Shown here piece after piece: positions 32,800-42,247 of a stretch of DNA of 64,000 nt. The translations under genes were made by a program, and so were the position numbers. The stretch covers positions 17,864 through 81,863 of the forward strand of contig JANQKV010000072.1 in the NCBI GenBank assembly GCA_028280945.1, written 5' to 3'. This stretch comes from Opitutaceae bacterium. GTDB taxonomy: Bacteria; Verrucomicrobiota; Verrucomicrobiia; Opitutales; Opitutaceae. Every line of letters begins with the position of its first letter. Position 1 is the stretch's first letter. Below the pieces are notes generated by a model. The model saw only the letters and a program-made list of their open reading frames with translations. It searched no databases and had not been told where the DNA came from.

Positions 32800-34130
32800 C
32801 AGCCGACCTCCTCGTCGTCTGCCGCCGGCAAGGTCTTTTTTGCCTTGGCCCCGAGTTTTTTAAGGTCGGCGACTTGTTTGATGAGATTGCCGCGTCCGTC
32901 CTTGAGCTTGTTCATCGCCGCGTTGTAGCCATCGCGGGTGCGCTGCAATTGTTGGCCGATGCCCTCCAGGTCGGCCAGCAAACCAACGAACTTGTCGTGC
33001 AAGGCGCCGCCGCGCTCGGCGATGGCCTGCACGTTCTTGGACTGGCGATCCTGCGTCCACAACATGGCGACGGTCTTCAAGGTCACCAAAAGAGTGGGGG
33101 CCGTGCAGAGCACGACCCGCCGGGCGAAGGCCCATTCGTAGAGTTCCGGATCGCTTTCCAGCGCGGCCGTGAATGCGGGTTCGAGCGGCACAAACATCAT
33201 CACGTAGTCCGGCGAATTCAGTTGGCCGAGCTCTTCGTACTGTTTGCCGGCGAGTTCCTCGACGTGGCGCCGAACGGCCGCGGCATGGGATTTCAGGGCG
33301 GCCGACCGCGCTTCAGGTTCGTTCGCGCTGACGGCCTGCTCGTAGGCGATGAGGGAGACCTTGGAATCGATCACGAGGTGCCGTTGGTCGGGCAGACGCA
33401 CGATGACATCCGGGCGAAGGCGGGAGCCGTCCTCGTTGGTGAAGGACTCCTGGGTGGAGTAGTCCTCCCCGGCCCGGAGTCCCGAGCTCTGCAACAGTCT
33501 TTCCAATACAAGCTCACCCCACGCCCCGCGGGCCTGGGCCTGGCCCTTGAGGGCGCGAGTCAATTGTTGGGCTTCGTCGGTGATGCGGCTGTTGAGCTGG
33601 CGCAATTGCTCCAGCTGAGTCTTCAACGACGCCCGGTCCGCAACGTCGTCCTTGTGCACGTGATCAACCCGTTCCCGAAAGTCGGTGAGTTGCTGACGCA
33701 GGGGCTGCAGCAAGCCGTCGACTTGTTGCCGATTGTGCTCGGTGAATTTCTTGGATTTTTCGTCAAGCAGCTTGGCGGCAACCGCTTCGAATTCTGTTTT
33801 CATGGTCGCACGCAGTTTTTCGAGATCTTCGAGGTATTTTTGAGCGCGGGCTTCCTGAGCGGCGACACGCTCCCGCTCGGCCTTGAGTTCAGCGGTGGAA
33901 GCAGCGACGAGGGCGGTGAGCTTTTTCTCGGACTCGTTCAGCGCGATTCGAGTAGCGTCGAGTTGCGCCGCAAGGTCAGCCCCATGGGCTTCGCTTTTGG
34001 CCAGGTCATTGGCCAATTGTTGGCGTTTGGACTCAACGAGCTGGTTTTGCGACCGCCAGTGAATTGCAAATCCGGCCGCAGCCAAGAAAAGCAGACCGAG
34101 GATAACGAGAGCCAAGGTTGTAAAATCCAT
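32799..34130 (-). CDS. rmuC: DNA recombination protein RmuC
   Basis: A 443-residue RmuC family protein. An N-terminal membrane helix (about 6-26) is followed by a long coiled coil (about 30-190) and the RmuC nuclease-like domain with GAWGELVLERLLQSSGL, RPDVIVRLPD, DSKVSLIAYE, PDYVMMFVP and LLVTLKTVAMLW. E. coli RmuC limits inverted-repeat recombination, and some homologues act in anti-phage defence. The start ATG at 34130 leaves 169 bp to the divergent signalling operon at 34300, where both promoters must lie. Confidence 0.95.
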   Translation of the reverse strand: MDFTTLALVILGLLFLAAAGFAIHWRSQNQLVESKRQQLANDLAKSEAHGADLAAQLDATRIALNESEKKLTALVAASTAELKAERERVAAQEARAQKYLEDLEKLRATMKTEFEAVAAKLLDEKSKKFTEHNRQQVDGLLQPLRQQLTDFRERVDHVHKDDVADRASLKTQLEQLRQLNSRITDEAQQLTRALKGQAQARGAWGELVLERLLQSSGLRAGEDYSTQESFTNEDGSRLRPDVIVRLPDQRHLVIDSKVSLIAYEQAVSANEPEARSAALKSHAAAVRRHVEELAGKQYEELGQLNSPDYVMMFVPLEPAFTAALESDPELYEWAFARRVVLCTAPTLLVTLKTVAMLWTQDRQSKNVQAIAERGGALHDKFVGLLADLEGIGQQLQRTRDGYNAAMNKLKDGRGNLIKQVADLKKLGAKAKKTLPAADDEEVG

Positions 34131-34299
34131 GTAAAGGTGACGTTAAAAAGCCAGATGCAAACCACTGCCAGCTGCGTTCCTTGACACGGTAATTCCATAC
34201 TCGCAAACACTTCTGCGCTCGAGCTCGGCTGGTTCGTTTCCGAAAAGTTTCCGAAACTCGGCTGGGTGGCAGCGAGACCTACCGACTCACACCCTAATC

Positions 34300-35439
34300 A
34301 TGACTGCTGAGACAGTTAATTCCCCTACTACTTCACTGGATCGCCCGAAGGTTCTGGTGGTTGATGATGAGTATGGCCCCCGGGAATCCATTGCATTCAC
34401 CCTGGGCACCGAGTTCGACGTGGATACCGCCGAACGGGCCAAGGAAGCGCTGGAGAAAGTAGCGCGCGAAGAATTCTCGGTCATCATCCTGGATATCCGC
34501 ATGCCGGAAATGGATGGCATAAAGGCATTGGATCGCATCCGGGAGATCGATCCGGAGGTCGCGGTGGTGATGTTGACGGGCTACGGCACGTTGACCACGG
34601 CTCAGCAGGCCATGCTGGGCGGTGCCAACCAGTATTTGCGCAAGCCGCCCGACATAGAGGAACTAATCGACTCAGTGCGCCGCCAAGCGGCGGGAACCGA
34701 GGTGCGTCGCCGGGAAGCGCGGGTAAATTCTCAAACCCGGGGCATGCTGGAACAATTGAAACACGAGATGGCCGAAGTTGAAACGGATGTGTGGCAGGGG
34801 CGCGCGTCGGTGGAGTTGGTTCACGATTTAGCCAATCCGCTAACCGTGATGATTGGTTATGCCGGTCTTTTGCAGGAAGAGGCGGCTCGCTTGGCGGGAG
34901 AGAATCCTGACAAAGCAGCCAAGTTCATGGAGTATGCCCAGATCGTAGAACGTTCAGCAGAGTATTGCCACCACCTGGCCGAGAACTGGCGCAAGGCGTC
35001 GCGACGGGCGGCTGAGTTTGTGGAAGTGGACATCGTGGACCTGGCCCGGGAGATGCACCGTGTCATTTTCTTCAGCAACTCCTCCATCGTTTTTTCAGGG
35101 TTGAGTAAAATGAAGGTGAAAGGTTCGCGGCTCGAATTGGCGCGGGTGTTTCAGAATCTGTTTCGCAACGCCCTGGAGGCCAATGCACGCAAGGTGATGG
35201 TTGAATTCTCGGTGGAAGAGAAACAACCGATCGTCATTTTGGCTGATGACGGCTCGGGGATGAACCCCGAGACGATGCAAAAGGCCCTTAAGGGGGGATA
35301 CACGACCAAGGAGCATGGCACGGGTCTGGGCTTGAGCATCTGTCGTCACCTGTTGGGTTCCCACGGGGCGGCCCTCGGAGTGGAATCAGTTGAAGGAGAG
35401 GGCACGACGATTCAAATTTCGTTCCCGGCGCAAAAGTGA
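34300..35439 (+). CDS. Receiver domain fused to a histidine kinase (inverted hybrid kinase)
   Basis: First gene of a five-gene overlapping unit. Residues 15-125 are a receiver: D22-D23-E acidic pair, phospho-acceptor D65 in ILDIRMPEMDG, T93 in MLTGYG and K115 in LRKPPD. A helical DHp region follows with H175 in VELVHDLANPLTVMIGY. The ATPase has an N box N-L-F-R-N-A-L-E-A-N, then DDGSGMNP and GTGLGLSICRHLLGSHG. There is no membrane segment, so it is cytosolic and probably receives signal from a partner kinase. The receiver at the N-terminus is the reverse of the usual hybrid order. It lies 169 bp from rmuC. Confidence 0.9.
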   Translation: MTAETVNSPTTSLDRPKVLVVDDEYGPRESIAFTLGTEFDVDTAERAKEALEKVAREEFSVIILDIRMPEMDGIKALDRIREIDPEVAVVMLTGYGTLTTAQQAMLGGANQYLRKPPDIEELIDSVRRQAAGTEVRRREARVNSQTRGMLEQLKHEMAEVETDVWQGRASVELVHDLANPLTVMIGYAGLLQEEAARLAGENPDKAAKFMEYAQIVERSAEYCHHLAENWRKASRRAAEFVEVDIVDLAREMHRVIFFSNSSIVFSGLSKMKVKGSRLELARVFQNLFRNALEANARKVMVEFSVEEKQPIVILADDGSGMNPETMQKALKGGYTTKEHGTGLGLSICRHLLGSHGAALGVESVEGEGTTIQISFPAQK

Positions 35440-36638
35440 ATGGCAAGCGCGTCAAGATCACCGGAATTGGTCCGGTGACACCCGCCGGCATTGGTCGGGA
35501 GGCATTCTGGCAGGGAATCCAGGAGCCGATCAGCCGTGTGACGGCGGTAAGCGGTTTCCCGAAGGATGCAGGGCCGTTTATTTCGGCTGACGTGACCGAC
35601 TTTGATCCGGGACCGGAAATTCACGGCATTCCGACCAAACGCATGCCACGGCATACGCAGATGGCTCTCCATGGTGCCCTTTTGGCCATCCGAGACGCCG
35701 GGCTCGAGCCCAACGATCTGAAAGGCGAGGCCACCATCATATCGGTAGGGGCGGCGTTGATGGATTTTGGGGTGATTAATCGCAGCGTGGAGATCATCCG
35801 CCGCCGGGGTCCCAACTTCGGACTGCCAACCGCGGTGACCACGGCGTCGGTCAGTTCGATTGGAGGAACGATCGCGCAGATCGTGGACGGACCGACGCGG
35901 TCGATGGCGTTTCAGAGTGCCTGCTGCTCCGGGGTGGATGCCATCGGACACGCCGCCGGGGCGGTTAGTCGAGGTGAGGCTAATTTTGCAATTTGTGGAG
36001 GCACGGAAGCGCCGTTGTATTTTCACCCCATGATCGAGCTCAAAAAAGCCGGTCTTGCCCCGGGCAATCCAGAGCATCCCCAGAAGCAGTGTCGACCCTT
36101 TGATTTGTGGCGAACAACCGGAGTTATCGGAGAGGGCGCTTGCATAGCCATTTTGGAGCCTGAGGAAAGTCCGCGCCCTGCCTTGGGGTGGGTGAGGGGC
36201 TACTCATACGCTTCAGATACCGAGTCGGGCATGGGCAAAGGACTACGGGGCGCCATTGAAATGGCTTTGGCGAACGCCGGCCTGCGGCGCAACGAGATCG
36301 ATGCCATCAATGCGTGGGGGCCGGGGCACCGGGAACTGGATGCGGCGGAAACACAATGCATTCGGGCGGTTTTTGGAGAACAGACCGACTCAGTGCCGGC
36401 TTTTTCGATCAAGGGAGCGGTGGGTAATCCCTTGGGTGCGGCGGGAGCCATGCAGGTGGCCGCCACCTTGATGGGTTTTGATCGAGGCATCCTGCCGCCA
36501 ACCGTGAACTGGAGTCACCCCGATCCGAACTGCGCCCTTCATCTCAGTGCGGAACCCATGTTTGTCTCCACTCGTAATGTGATCATCAATACGCACGGTA
36601 TCTCAGGTTCCAACGCGTGTTTGGTCCTGAGCAAATGA
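35436..36638 (+). CDS. Ketosynthase-fold protein lacking both catalytic histidines
   Basis: A 400-residue beta-ketoacyl-ACP synthase (FabF/KAS II-like). The nucleophile elbow is S-A-C163-C-S-G with Cys in the right place. The first catalytic His, normally N-A-H-G-T, is replaced by Trp294 (INAWGPGH). The second, normally T-G-H-x-x-G-A-A-G, is replaced by Asn331 (SIKGAVGNPLGAAG), while the Lys and the G-A-A-G loop are kept. The C-terminal G-F-G-G-x-N loop is GISGSN. Decarboxylative condensation should fail, but acyl binding or transfer on Cys163 remains possible. It overlaps both kinase neighbours by 4 bp, so it is made together with them. A sensory or acyl-transfer role is inferred. Confidence 0.82.
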   Translation: MNGKRVKITGIGPVTPAGIGREAFWQGIQEPISRVTAVSGFPKDAGPFISADVTDFDPGPEIHGIPTKRMPRHTQMALHGALLAIRDAGLEPNDLKGEATIISVGAALMDFGVINRSVEIIRRRGPNFGLPTAVTTASVSSIGGTIAQIVDGPTRSMAFQSACCSGVDAIGHAAGAVSRGEANFAICGGTEAPLYFHPMIELKKAGLAPGNPEHPQKQCRPFDLWRTTGVIGEGACIAILEPEESPRPALGWVRGYSYASDTESGMGKGLRGAIEMALANAGLRRNEIDAINAWGPGHRELDAAETQCIRAVFGEQTDSVPAFSIKGAVGNPLGAAGAMQVAATLMGFDRGILPPTVNWSHPDPNCALHLSAEPMFVSTRNVIINTHGISGSNACLVLSK

Positions 36639-38626
36639 TCACGCTGCCATCATTTTACGTGGCGATTGCCGTCGCGGTCGTGGGCGGGCTGGCGCTTTGG
36701 GCGAATCCACGGCGGCGGATCAACCAACTGTTTTTCTCCGCATCGTTACACGCCGCCATTTGGTTGATTTGCGTGTCCACCGCCCGGCTGGAGGAGAGTC
36801 TGCTGTGGTTGAGAATCAGTGCGTCGGTGGGGGCGGCAATGCCCTTCCATCTGTGGCTGTTGAAGGAGGCGATTGTCCGTGGCCCCCACTCGCTTCTGCG
36901 GCAAAAGGCCATTGTTTGGTGGGCTTTGCTGGTTCCCTTCCTGGCGGTGCTTCCACTGACGGAATGGTTCATTCCCGGCTCCTCGACCTCGGCGGATCCG
37001 AGCTACAGCTGGGGGTATCCCACTTTTGTAGGCGGCGTGGCGTTGATGTTTTTGCTGCTGAGCAGGGATACGGTCGTGAAAGCAAGAACGGTTTCGGGGG
37101 TCGCGAAATTGGAGCTTCAGATCATCATGTTGGGCGGTAGCGCCGCGGGATTGATTATCATGGCGCTCATGGGGTTGAGGCCGTTGGTCGACAACATTCC
37201 GGCATATGTGCAACCGTTAGTGATTTTGGTGCTCTACTCGTTCACCGCCATCGCGATCACGACGCACCGCATTTTTGATGCGCGACATCTATTGCTTTTG
37301 ATCACCCAGCGCGGGTTGCTGGTGGCGGTGGTTTCGGCGCTCACCTTGTTGGTTTGGCAACCGTTGACATCGATTGTGTCGGTGCCGGTGTCGCTGGTAG
37401 TCGTGGTGGTGCTGGCTTTATGGGTCGCAGCCTCGCTGAACCAGAGACTGGACCGTTGGTTGCTGCGCTATCCCAAAGCGATGCAGGCTCGCTTGGCGGC
37501 ATTCAACGCGGCCCACAGCGAGGTGCGCACCGATGAGCTGCGCCAGGCCTTTGCCAAGGTGTTGCAGGGATGGGGGCAAACCGACCGGGCGTTTCTTCTG
37601 ATGGAGGAAGACGACCAGATGGAGCATGATGACGTGAGTCTTTCGAAAGACAGCCCCGCATTCCGGGCTTTGTGCGAGATCCACTGGGCGACGCCCGAGC
37701 GATTGTCGCGGGAGCGCGATACGCAAGAACGGGAGGCATTGAAGAACTTCTTACGGAAGCACGAACTGGGGGTCGTGGTGTACGACGATGGCCCGACCAT
37801 GAAGATGGTCGTGGCGCTGGGGGTGCGCCCTTCGCGCAGCCCGTTTACCTTTCCGGAGGTCATTCAACTGCGGGAGCTGGTCTCCATTTTCGATAGCTCG
37901 CTTTCTCGCACTCAGCTTTTGGCGAAGGCCCAGCGCGCCGAACAACTCGCGACCGTGGGGTTGTTGGGTGCAAGCGTGGCGCACGAGATCCGCAATCCGC
38001 TTGTTTCGATCAAGGCGTTCGCCCAGCTGCTGCCCCGGCACTACGATGATCCAACTTTCCGGGAGCGTTTTTCGCGACTGATTGGCGATGAGGTTGCTCG
38101 GATCGACCGGCTCACCGAGCAGCTTCTCGATCTCGCCGCTCCGCGTTCGGTTGATAAGGCCAACGTGATGCTGAATGACTTGGTGCGCACGTGCATTGAC
38201 CTGGTGGCGGCACGGGTAGCGTCGAAGAATATTCAGATATCCACGGATCTGGCAGCGCAGCCTGACATTGTTTTTTCCGACGCCCACGGCCTCAAGCAGG
38301 TGATCCTCAATTTATGTTTCAACGCGGTCCAAGCCCAGGAGTCCCGCAACAACGATAAGCCCATTCGATTGGAGGTTTCCACGAAACGACTCGACGACGG
38401 CATTGAGCTTGCCGTCAAAGACCATGGCCCCGGCATTCCTGATGCGGCTCGTTTGCATCTGTTCGAACCTTTTCATTCCACGAAATCAAATGGGTTTGGA
38501 CTTGGCCTTACCGTTTGTGGCGAGATTCTTTCAGAACTCGATTCAAGCATCACTCTCGATCCCTACCAAGAGGGCGAGGGAGCGTTGTTCCGTATCCACC
38601 TCCCGTGTCCGCCTCGTTCCTCCTAG
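36635..38626 (+). CDS. Membrane sensor histidine kinase
   Basis: 663 residues from the ATG at 36635, which overlaps the ketosynthase stop. The N-terminal third is a multi-helix membrane domain of about seven to eight segments, like 7TM sensor modules of the histidine-kinase N-terminal type. A cytosolic linker (about 280-430) follows. The DHp box is V-A-H450-E-I-R-N-P-L-V-S-I-K-A-F, and the ATPase has LNLCFNAVQAQ (N box), DHGPGIPD (G1) and GFGLGLTVCGEIL (G2). It is the only clearly membrane-bound and fully intact kinase of the cluster, so it probably senses the signal for the receiver/kinase at 34300. Confidence 0.9.
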   Translation: MITLPSFYVAIAVAVVGGLALWANPRRRINQLFFSASLHAAIWLICVSTARLEESLLWLRISASVGAAMPFHLWLLKEAIVRGPHSLLRQKAIVWWALLVPFLAVLPLTEWFIPGSSTSADPSYSWGYPTFVGGVALMFLLLSRDTVVKARTVSGVAKLELQIIMLGGSAAGLIIMALMGLRPLVDNIPAYVQPLVILVLYSFTAIAITTHRIFDARHLLLLITQRGLLVAVVSALTLLVWQPLTSIVSVPVSLVVVVVLALWVAASLNQRLDRWLLRYPKAMQARLAAFNAAHSEVRTDELRQAFAKVLQGWGQTDRAFLLMEEDDQMEHDDVSLSKDSPAFRALCEIHWATPERLSRERDTQEREALKNFLRKHELGVVVYDDGPTMKMVVALGVRPSRSPFTFPEVIQLRELVSIFDSSLSRTQLLAKAQRAEQLATVGLLGASVAHEIRNPLVSIKAFAQLLPRHYDDPTFRERFSRLIGDEVARIDRLTEQLLDLAAPRSVDKANVMLNDLVRTCIDLVAARVASKNIQISTDLAAQPDIVFSDAHGLKQVILNLCFNAVQAQESRNNDKPIRLEVSTKRLDDGIELAVKDHGPGIPDAARLHLFEPFHSTKSNGFGLGLTVCGEILSELDSSITLDPYQEGEGALFRIHLPCPPRSS

Positions 38627-40386
38627 CTACCGAAGACTCCGAATTAATCACTGCTTGGCAGGCTCAACTGCCGGCGGAGGCGACGACTCTCACGCTGGAT
38701 GAAGTCTCGGGCTATCCCCAACTGCCCTCGGGATTACCCATCGTGGTGATCCTGGATGCGTTGGTAGGCGATCGTTTACCGGAGGCTTTGGCGCGAAGTC
38801 CGCTCCTGGTGGTGGGCAAACCCCACAGTGGTTTGTATGAGCAACTTCGCATGTCGGGCCGAGCCCTGCGCTGCATGGATTACGAGGAAAGTCGGACCCG
38901 GTTGGAGGAGTTTGCGCCGCTGTTCGCCGAGATTGCCGAACGTCGGGCCGCGCTGGATCTCGTGGCGGAGAATAATCGCCGCACTCAAAACAGCCGGCCG
39001 CCGATACCCGTTGCTCCCGCCAACAACAATGCGGACATGTGGGATTTTTTGGAAGGAGCGGTGGAGAGCATGAACTCAAAGGAGCGATTGTTGGCTGAGT
39101 TCAGGCGCGCCTCACGGCACGTTTTGAATGCCTCGCACATCGTCTTTTTCCTACGAGAAGAGGGCGAGTTTCGCGCCGATCGGGGATCGTCCCAGTGTCC
39201 GGTTAGCGATCCGTTGATTCGTTATCTGTCTTCCCGTCCGGTTGTTCTCGACGGGAACGAATGGCCGGGTCCGCCGGATCCGGTGGCGGAAATGGCGGCC
39301 CGCAATCGCATGGCGTTGTGGGGGGCGCGGCTTTTGGTGCCGTTGCACGACAATGGTCACCTCACCGGGATTATCGCCTGCGGAGTGCGGAATGACGGAC
39401 AGGCGTATGATGAAAACGACAAGACCCAGGCAGTTTCTTTCGCCCGTTTGCTGAGGGAGTTTCTCCGGCAAAACCAGCAGAGCACCCGACTGAATCGCAT
39501 CTACGAAAGCACGCTGATGGGGGATCGTTACTTTCCGCGCACGTTATTGCTCAAGCCGGGGGAAGAGCCCACGGCGGAGGTGCCGGTGGCCGTGCGCGCG
39601 TTGATCGGGCGAGTGCGATTGCAGAAGATTTCCCGGCGATTGCGACCTCGCCCGGGCCAACCCTTCCGCGCCTCTGCGGGGATTGTGGGTGAGACCGGTG
39701 GTGTCTGGGCTTATTGGGAAAATGCCGGCTCGGACATCGAGGATATTCGCCAGGATCTCCGCCGCAAGCGTTTGGCGTTGCTGCGGGATCTTGCTCTTAC
39801 CCTGAATCACGAGGTTGGGAATTCCTTGGTGTCTTTCAGCACACTTGATTCCGAAAGCACCCGCCAAAAGATTCCCTCCGCATTGCGCAAGACGGTGCGC
39901 TCCGACATCGATCGTCTCCAGCGGCTGAATGTCGATTTGGTCAAGCTGGCGGAGTTCTCTTATGCCTCGCCGGACGAGTTTGATCTGGGCGAGATTTTGG
40001 AGGAGGTGGGCGAAGCCTTGAAGATGCGGGTTGAGGTTCCGCCGGACCCGGTCGTGATGACCGTGGCGGGGGATCTCGTTCAGTTTGCCATTGAGTCGCT
40101 TGTTAAAACGGTCGCGGAGAATCAACCCGATGATGCCGAGCGGGAACTCAAGGTTCAATTGCGCTCAACCGGCGAAGGCGAAGAGATCACTGCCCTGGTT
40201 TCGATTCAAGGCAGCGGCTTGGAACTGGAAGGTATCCTGCCGGAATCGAGTCCAGAGGAGGTGCCCAACCAGGGTCGACTGGCCGTGTTCATTGCCAAGG
40301 AGATCATTCGCTTGCATGGCGGCAAGATTCACGCCGGACCAGGCATGGAAGGCACGGAGATCCTGATCTCGTTGCGCCAATGGTAA
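38605..40386 (+). CDS. GAF-domain protein with degenerate histidine-kinase core
   Basis: The GTG at 38605 is the best start: it overlaps the upstream stop by 22 bp and opens VSASFLLATEDSELITAW, a receiver-like N-terminal strand. Residues about 170-300 form a GAF-like module (ASRHVLNASHIVFFLREEG, ARLLVPLHDNGHLTGIIACG). A DHp-like helix carries H402 in LTLNHEVGNSLVSFS. The ATPase region is weak: FAIESLVKTVAENQ replaces the N box and IQGSGLELEG replaces D-x-G-x-G. It probably cannot bind ATP well, and may act as a scaffold or phosphate acceptor for the neighbouring kinases. 593 residues. Confidence 0.7.
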   Translation: MSASFLLATEDSELITAWQAQLPAEATTLTLDEVSGYPQLPSGLPIVVILDALVGDRLPEALARSPLLVVGKPHSGLYEQLRMSGRALRCMDYEESRTRLEEFAPLFAEIAERRAALDLVAENNRRTQNSRPPIPVAPANNNADMWDFLEGAVESMNSKERLLAEFRRASRHVLNASHIVFFLREEGEFRADRGSSQCPVSDPLIRYLSSRPVVLDGNEWPGPPDPVAEMAARNRMALWGARLLVPLHDNGHLTGIIACGVRNDGQAYDENDKTQAVSFARLLREFLRQNQQSTRLNRIYESTLMGDRYFPRTLLLKPGEEPTAEVPVAVRALIGRVRLQKISRRLRPRPGQPFRASAGIVGETGGVWAYWENAGSDIEDIRQDLRRKRLALLRDLALTLNHEVGNSLVSFSTLDSESTRQKIPSALRKTVRSDIDRLQRLNVDLVKLAEFSYASPDEFDLGEILEEVGEALKMRVEVPPDPVVMTVAGDLVQFAIESLVKTVAENQPDDAERELKVQLRSTGEGEEITALVSIQGSGLELEGILPESSPEEVPNQGRLAVFIAKEIIRLHGGKIHAGPGMEGTEILISLRQW

Positions 40387-41228
40387 CCGAATCGCGCACC
40401 GGTGCCCACGCCCTCGTGGAAGCGCTTCAGCGTCGTCCTGATGTTGTCGCGCTGACTTTGTTTGGCTCGTTTGCCCGCGAGGACCGGGCGACGACCGCGG
40501 ACGGTGACTCGGACATGGACCTGCAGGTGATCTGTCATTGGCCTGAAGTATTGTCACAGCGGGACTGGGCCGAGTCGGTCTTGGGCGAAGGCGAATTGCT
40601 GGCTTGGAGTCCCCGGGCCGCTCTTGGTGGTGTCACCAAAGTATCGATACTGCTGGCTAAGGAGGAAGTTGACCTGGTGTTGGTGTCGGTCGGCCGAATC
40701 CGATGGGCCCGATGGGGAATGGCTCTGGGCCTGCACCATCGCTTCAGCTGGGCGCGCCGGCTGTTGGGGCCGTTGGTCCTGGTTATGGGGCCGGGGTATC
40801 GTGTGTTGAAAGGAGGTTCGCACTGGGAGAAGTTTTGGCATCAATTGGTTCACGAAGTGTCGGAACCCAGCATCGGTGACCGAAAGATACAGTCGGCGGA
40901 GGACGCGGCACTCGTGGACCTGCGCTCCATCCAGCGCAAGCTGGCGCGTGGTGAGTTGCGGGCCGCCCAGCGCTGGTTGCACAACGAAATGGCCGCCCGA
41001 AATTTCGAACTTATGCACGAACTGCGACGTCGTCGCGGCGAGGTTTCGTTTTTCGACGGCCGTCGCGTGGAGACCATTTTGTCCGAAGAAGATATTTCAC
41101 TGGTCACGATCGACGCGTCGCTGGACCGGGATTCATTGAGTGCGGCGGCGGAGCAGGCAGCGGCCGCGACCCGAATCCTGGTGGCGCGGGTGTTGGCGGA
41201 GTCGCGTGAACGCAGGGCGCGTTCCTAG
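40380..41228 (+). CDS. Nucleotidyltransferase domain protein
   Basis: 282 residues; the ATG overlaps the upstream stop by 7 bp. The polymerase-beta-like nucleotidyltransferase motif is L-F-G-S-F-A-R at about 29-35, then D-S-D-M-D-L, which gives the G-S and D-x-D metal residues. VDLVLV may provide the third carboxylate. A C-terminal helical region (about 170-280) resembles the HEPN/GrpB-like or aminoglycoside-adenylyltransferase companion helices. The substrate is unknown; transfer of AMP to a protein or small molecule is possible. It ends the five-gene unit and overlaps the convergent ABC ATPase gene by 4 bp. Confidence 0.78.
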   Translation: MVTESRTGAHALVEALQRRPDVVALTLFGSFAREDRATTADGDSDMDLQVICHWPEVLSQRDWAESVLGEGELLAWSPRAALGGVTKVSILLAKEEVDLVLVSVGRIRWARWGMALGLHHRFSWARRLLGPLVLVMGPGYRVLKGGSHWEKFWHQLVHEVSEPSIGDRKIQSAEDAALVDLRSIQRKLARGELRAAQRWLHNEMAARNFELMHELRRRRGEVSFFDGRRVETILSEEDISLVTIDASLDRDSLSAAAEQAAAATRILVARVLAESRERRARS

Positions 41229-42202
41229 TTTTTCGCGAAAAGGTCGGCGATGATGTCCTCGAGGGGAATGTCCTCGATGGTGATGTCGGCCACGGGTCCC
41301 TTCGTTAAAATCTCCTGGGAAACCTTCACGATTTCCTTGCCGGGAGCGCGCACCTCAATCTTTCCGCTTTCACAACGGTGCGTGACGCCGTAAGCCGAAC
41401 TCCAGCCGTCGTCGAAGGAGTGGTCCTCGGGTTCGAACGTCACAATTTTTTGGCGGGTTCCGGCGGAACCGGTCTCGAGCCGATCAAGGTCCCCGTCGTA
41501 GATTTTCTGCCCCTGGTGGATCACAATGACGCGTTCGCAGAGTTCCTGAATATCCGCCATGTAGTGGCTGGTCAGCAAAATGGTGACACGATGGCGTCGA
41601 TTGTATTCCCGCAGGAAGTCTCTCACGGTGCGTTGCGAGACCACGTCGAGCCCGATGGTGGGCTCATCAAGAAACAAGACCTTGGGGCGGTGCAGCAAGG
41701 CGGCGATGAGCTCCATCTTCATTCGTTCGCCCAAGGAGAGCTCCCGCACCATGACGTTGAGCTTGTGCTTCACATCGAGAAGTTCGACCAGCTCGTCCAG
41801 AGTCTCCTGCCACTGCTCGGCGGCGATGCCATAAATATGCCGCAGGAGGAGGAATGATTCGATGGCGGGCAGATCCCACCAGAGCTGGTTCTTTTGCCCG
41901 AGCACCAAGGCGAAGATTCGGCGGTAGGCGTTCTCGCGTTTGGTGGGATCGAAACCCGCCACGCGGGCGGTGCCTCCCGTCGGATAGATGAGGCCCGACA
42001 GCATTTTCAGGGTGGTGGTTTTTCCGGCACCGTTGGGTCCCAGGAACCCGACAAATTCACCCTCTTTGATTTGGAAAGAAACGTCCTTGGCCGCGGCAAT
42101 TTCTTCAAACTCGCGTTTGAACAGGCCCTTCACGCCACCCCAAAAGCCAGGTTGCTTTTTGTAGGTGCGAAAGATCCGCGTCAGGTTGTCAGCTTCTATC
42201 AT
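41225..42202 (-). CDS. ABC transporter ATP-binding protein (ABC-2 exporter type), orphan
   Basis: A 325-residue ATPase with Walker A GPNGAGKTTT, Q-loop in LGQKNQLWW, signature LSLGERMKME, Walker B VLFLDEPTIGLD and the H-loop TSHYM. The long N-terminal segment with GLFKREFEEI and the C-terminal extension (about 240-325) are typical of ABC-2 systems with two permeases, such as drug or polysaccharide exporters. No permease gene is adjacent: downstream is the convergent nucleotidyltransferase, and upstream are a methyltransferase and an ACP. It may pair with permeases elsewhere. Confidence 0.9.
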   Translation of the reverse strand: MIEADNLTRIFRTYKKQPGFWGGVKGLFKREFEEIAAAKDVSFQIKEGEFVGFLGPNGAGKTTTLKMLSGLIYPTGGTARVAGFDPTKRENAYRRIFALVLGQKNQLWWDLPAIESFLLLRHIYGIAAEQWQETLDELVELLDVKHKLNVMVRELSLGERMKMELIAALLHRPKVLFLDEPTIGLDVVSQRTVRDFLREYNRRHRVTILLTSHYMADIQELCERVIVIHQGQKIYDGDLDRLETGSAGTRQKIVTFEPEDHSFDDGWSSAYGVTHRCESGKIEVRAPGKEIVKVSQEILTKGPVADITIEDIPLEDIIADLFAKN

Positions 42203-42247
42203 GCGAAACGTCGATTTGGCAGCAGTGGATCACGGCAAGACAACCGC

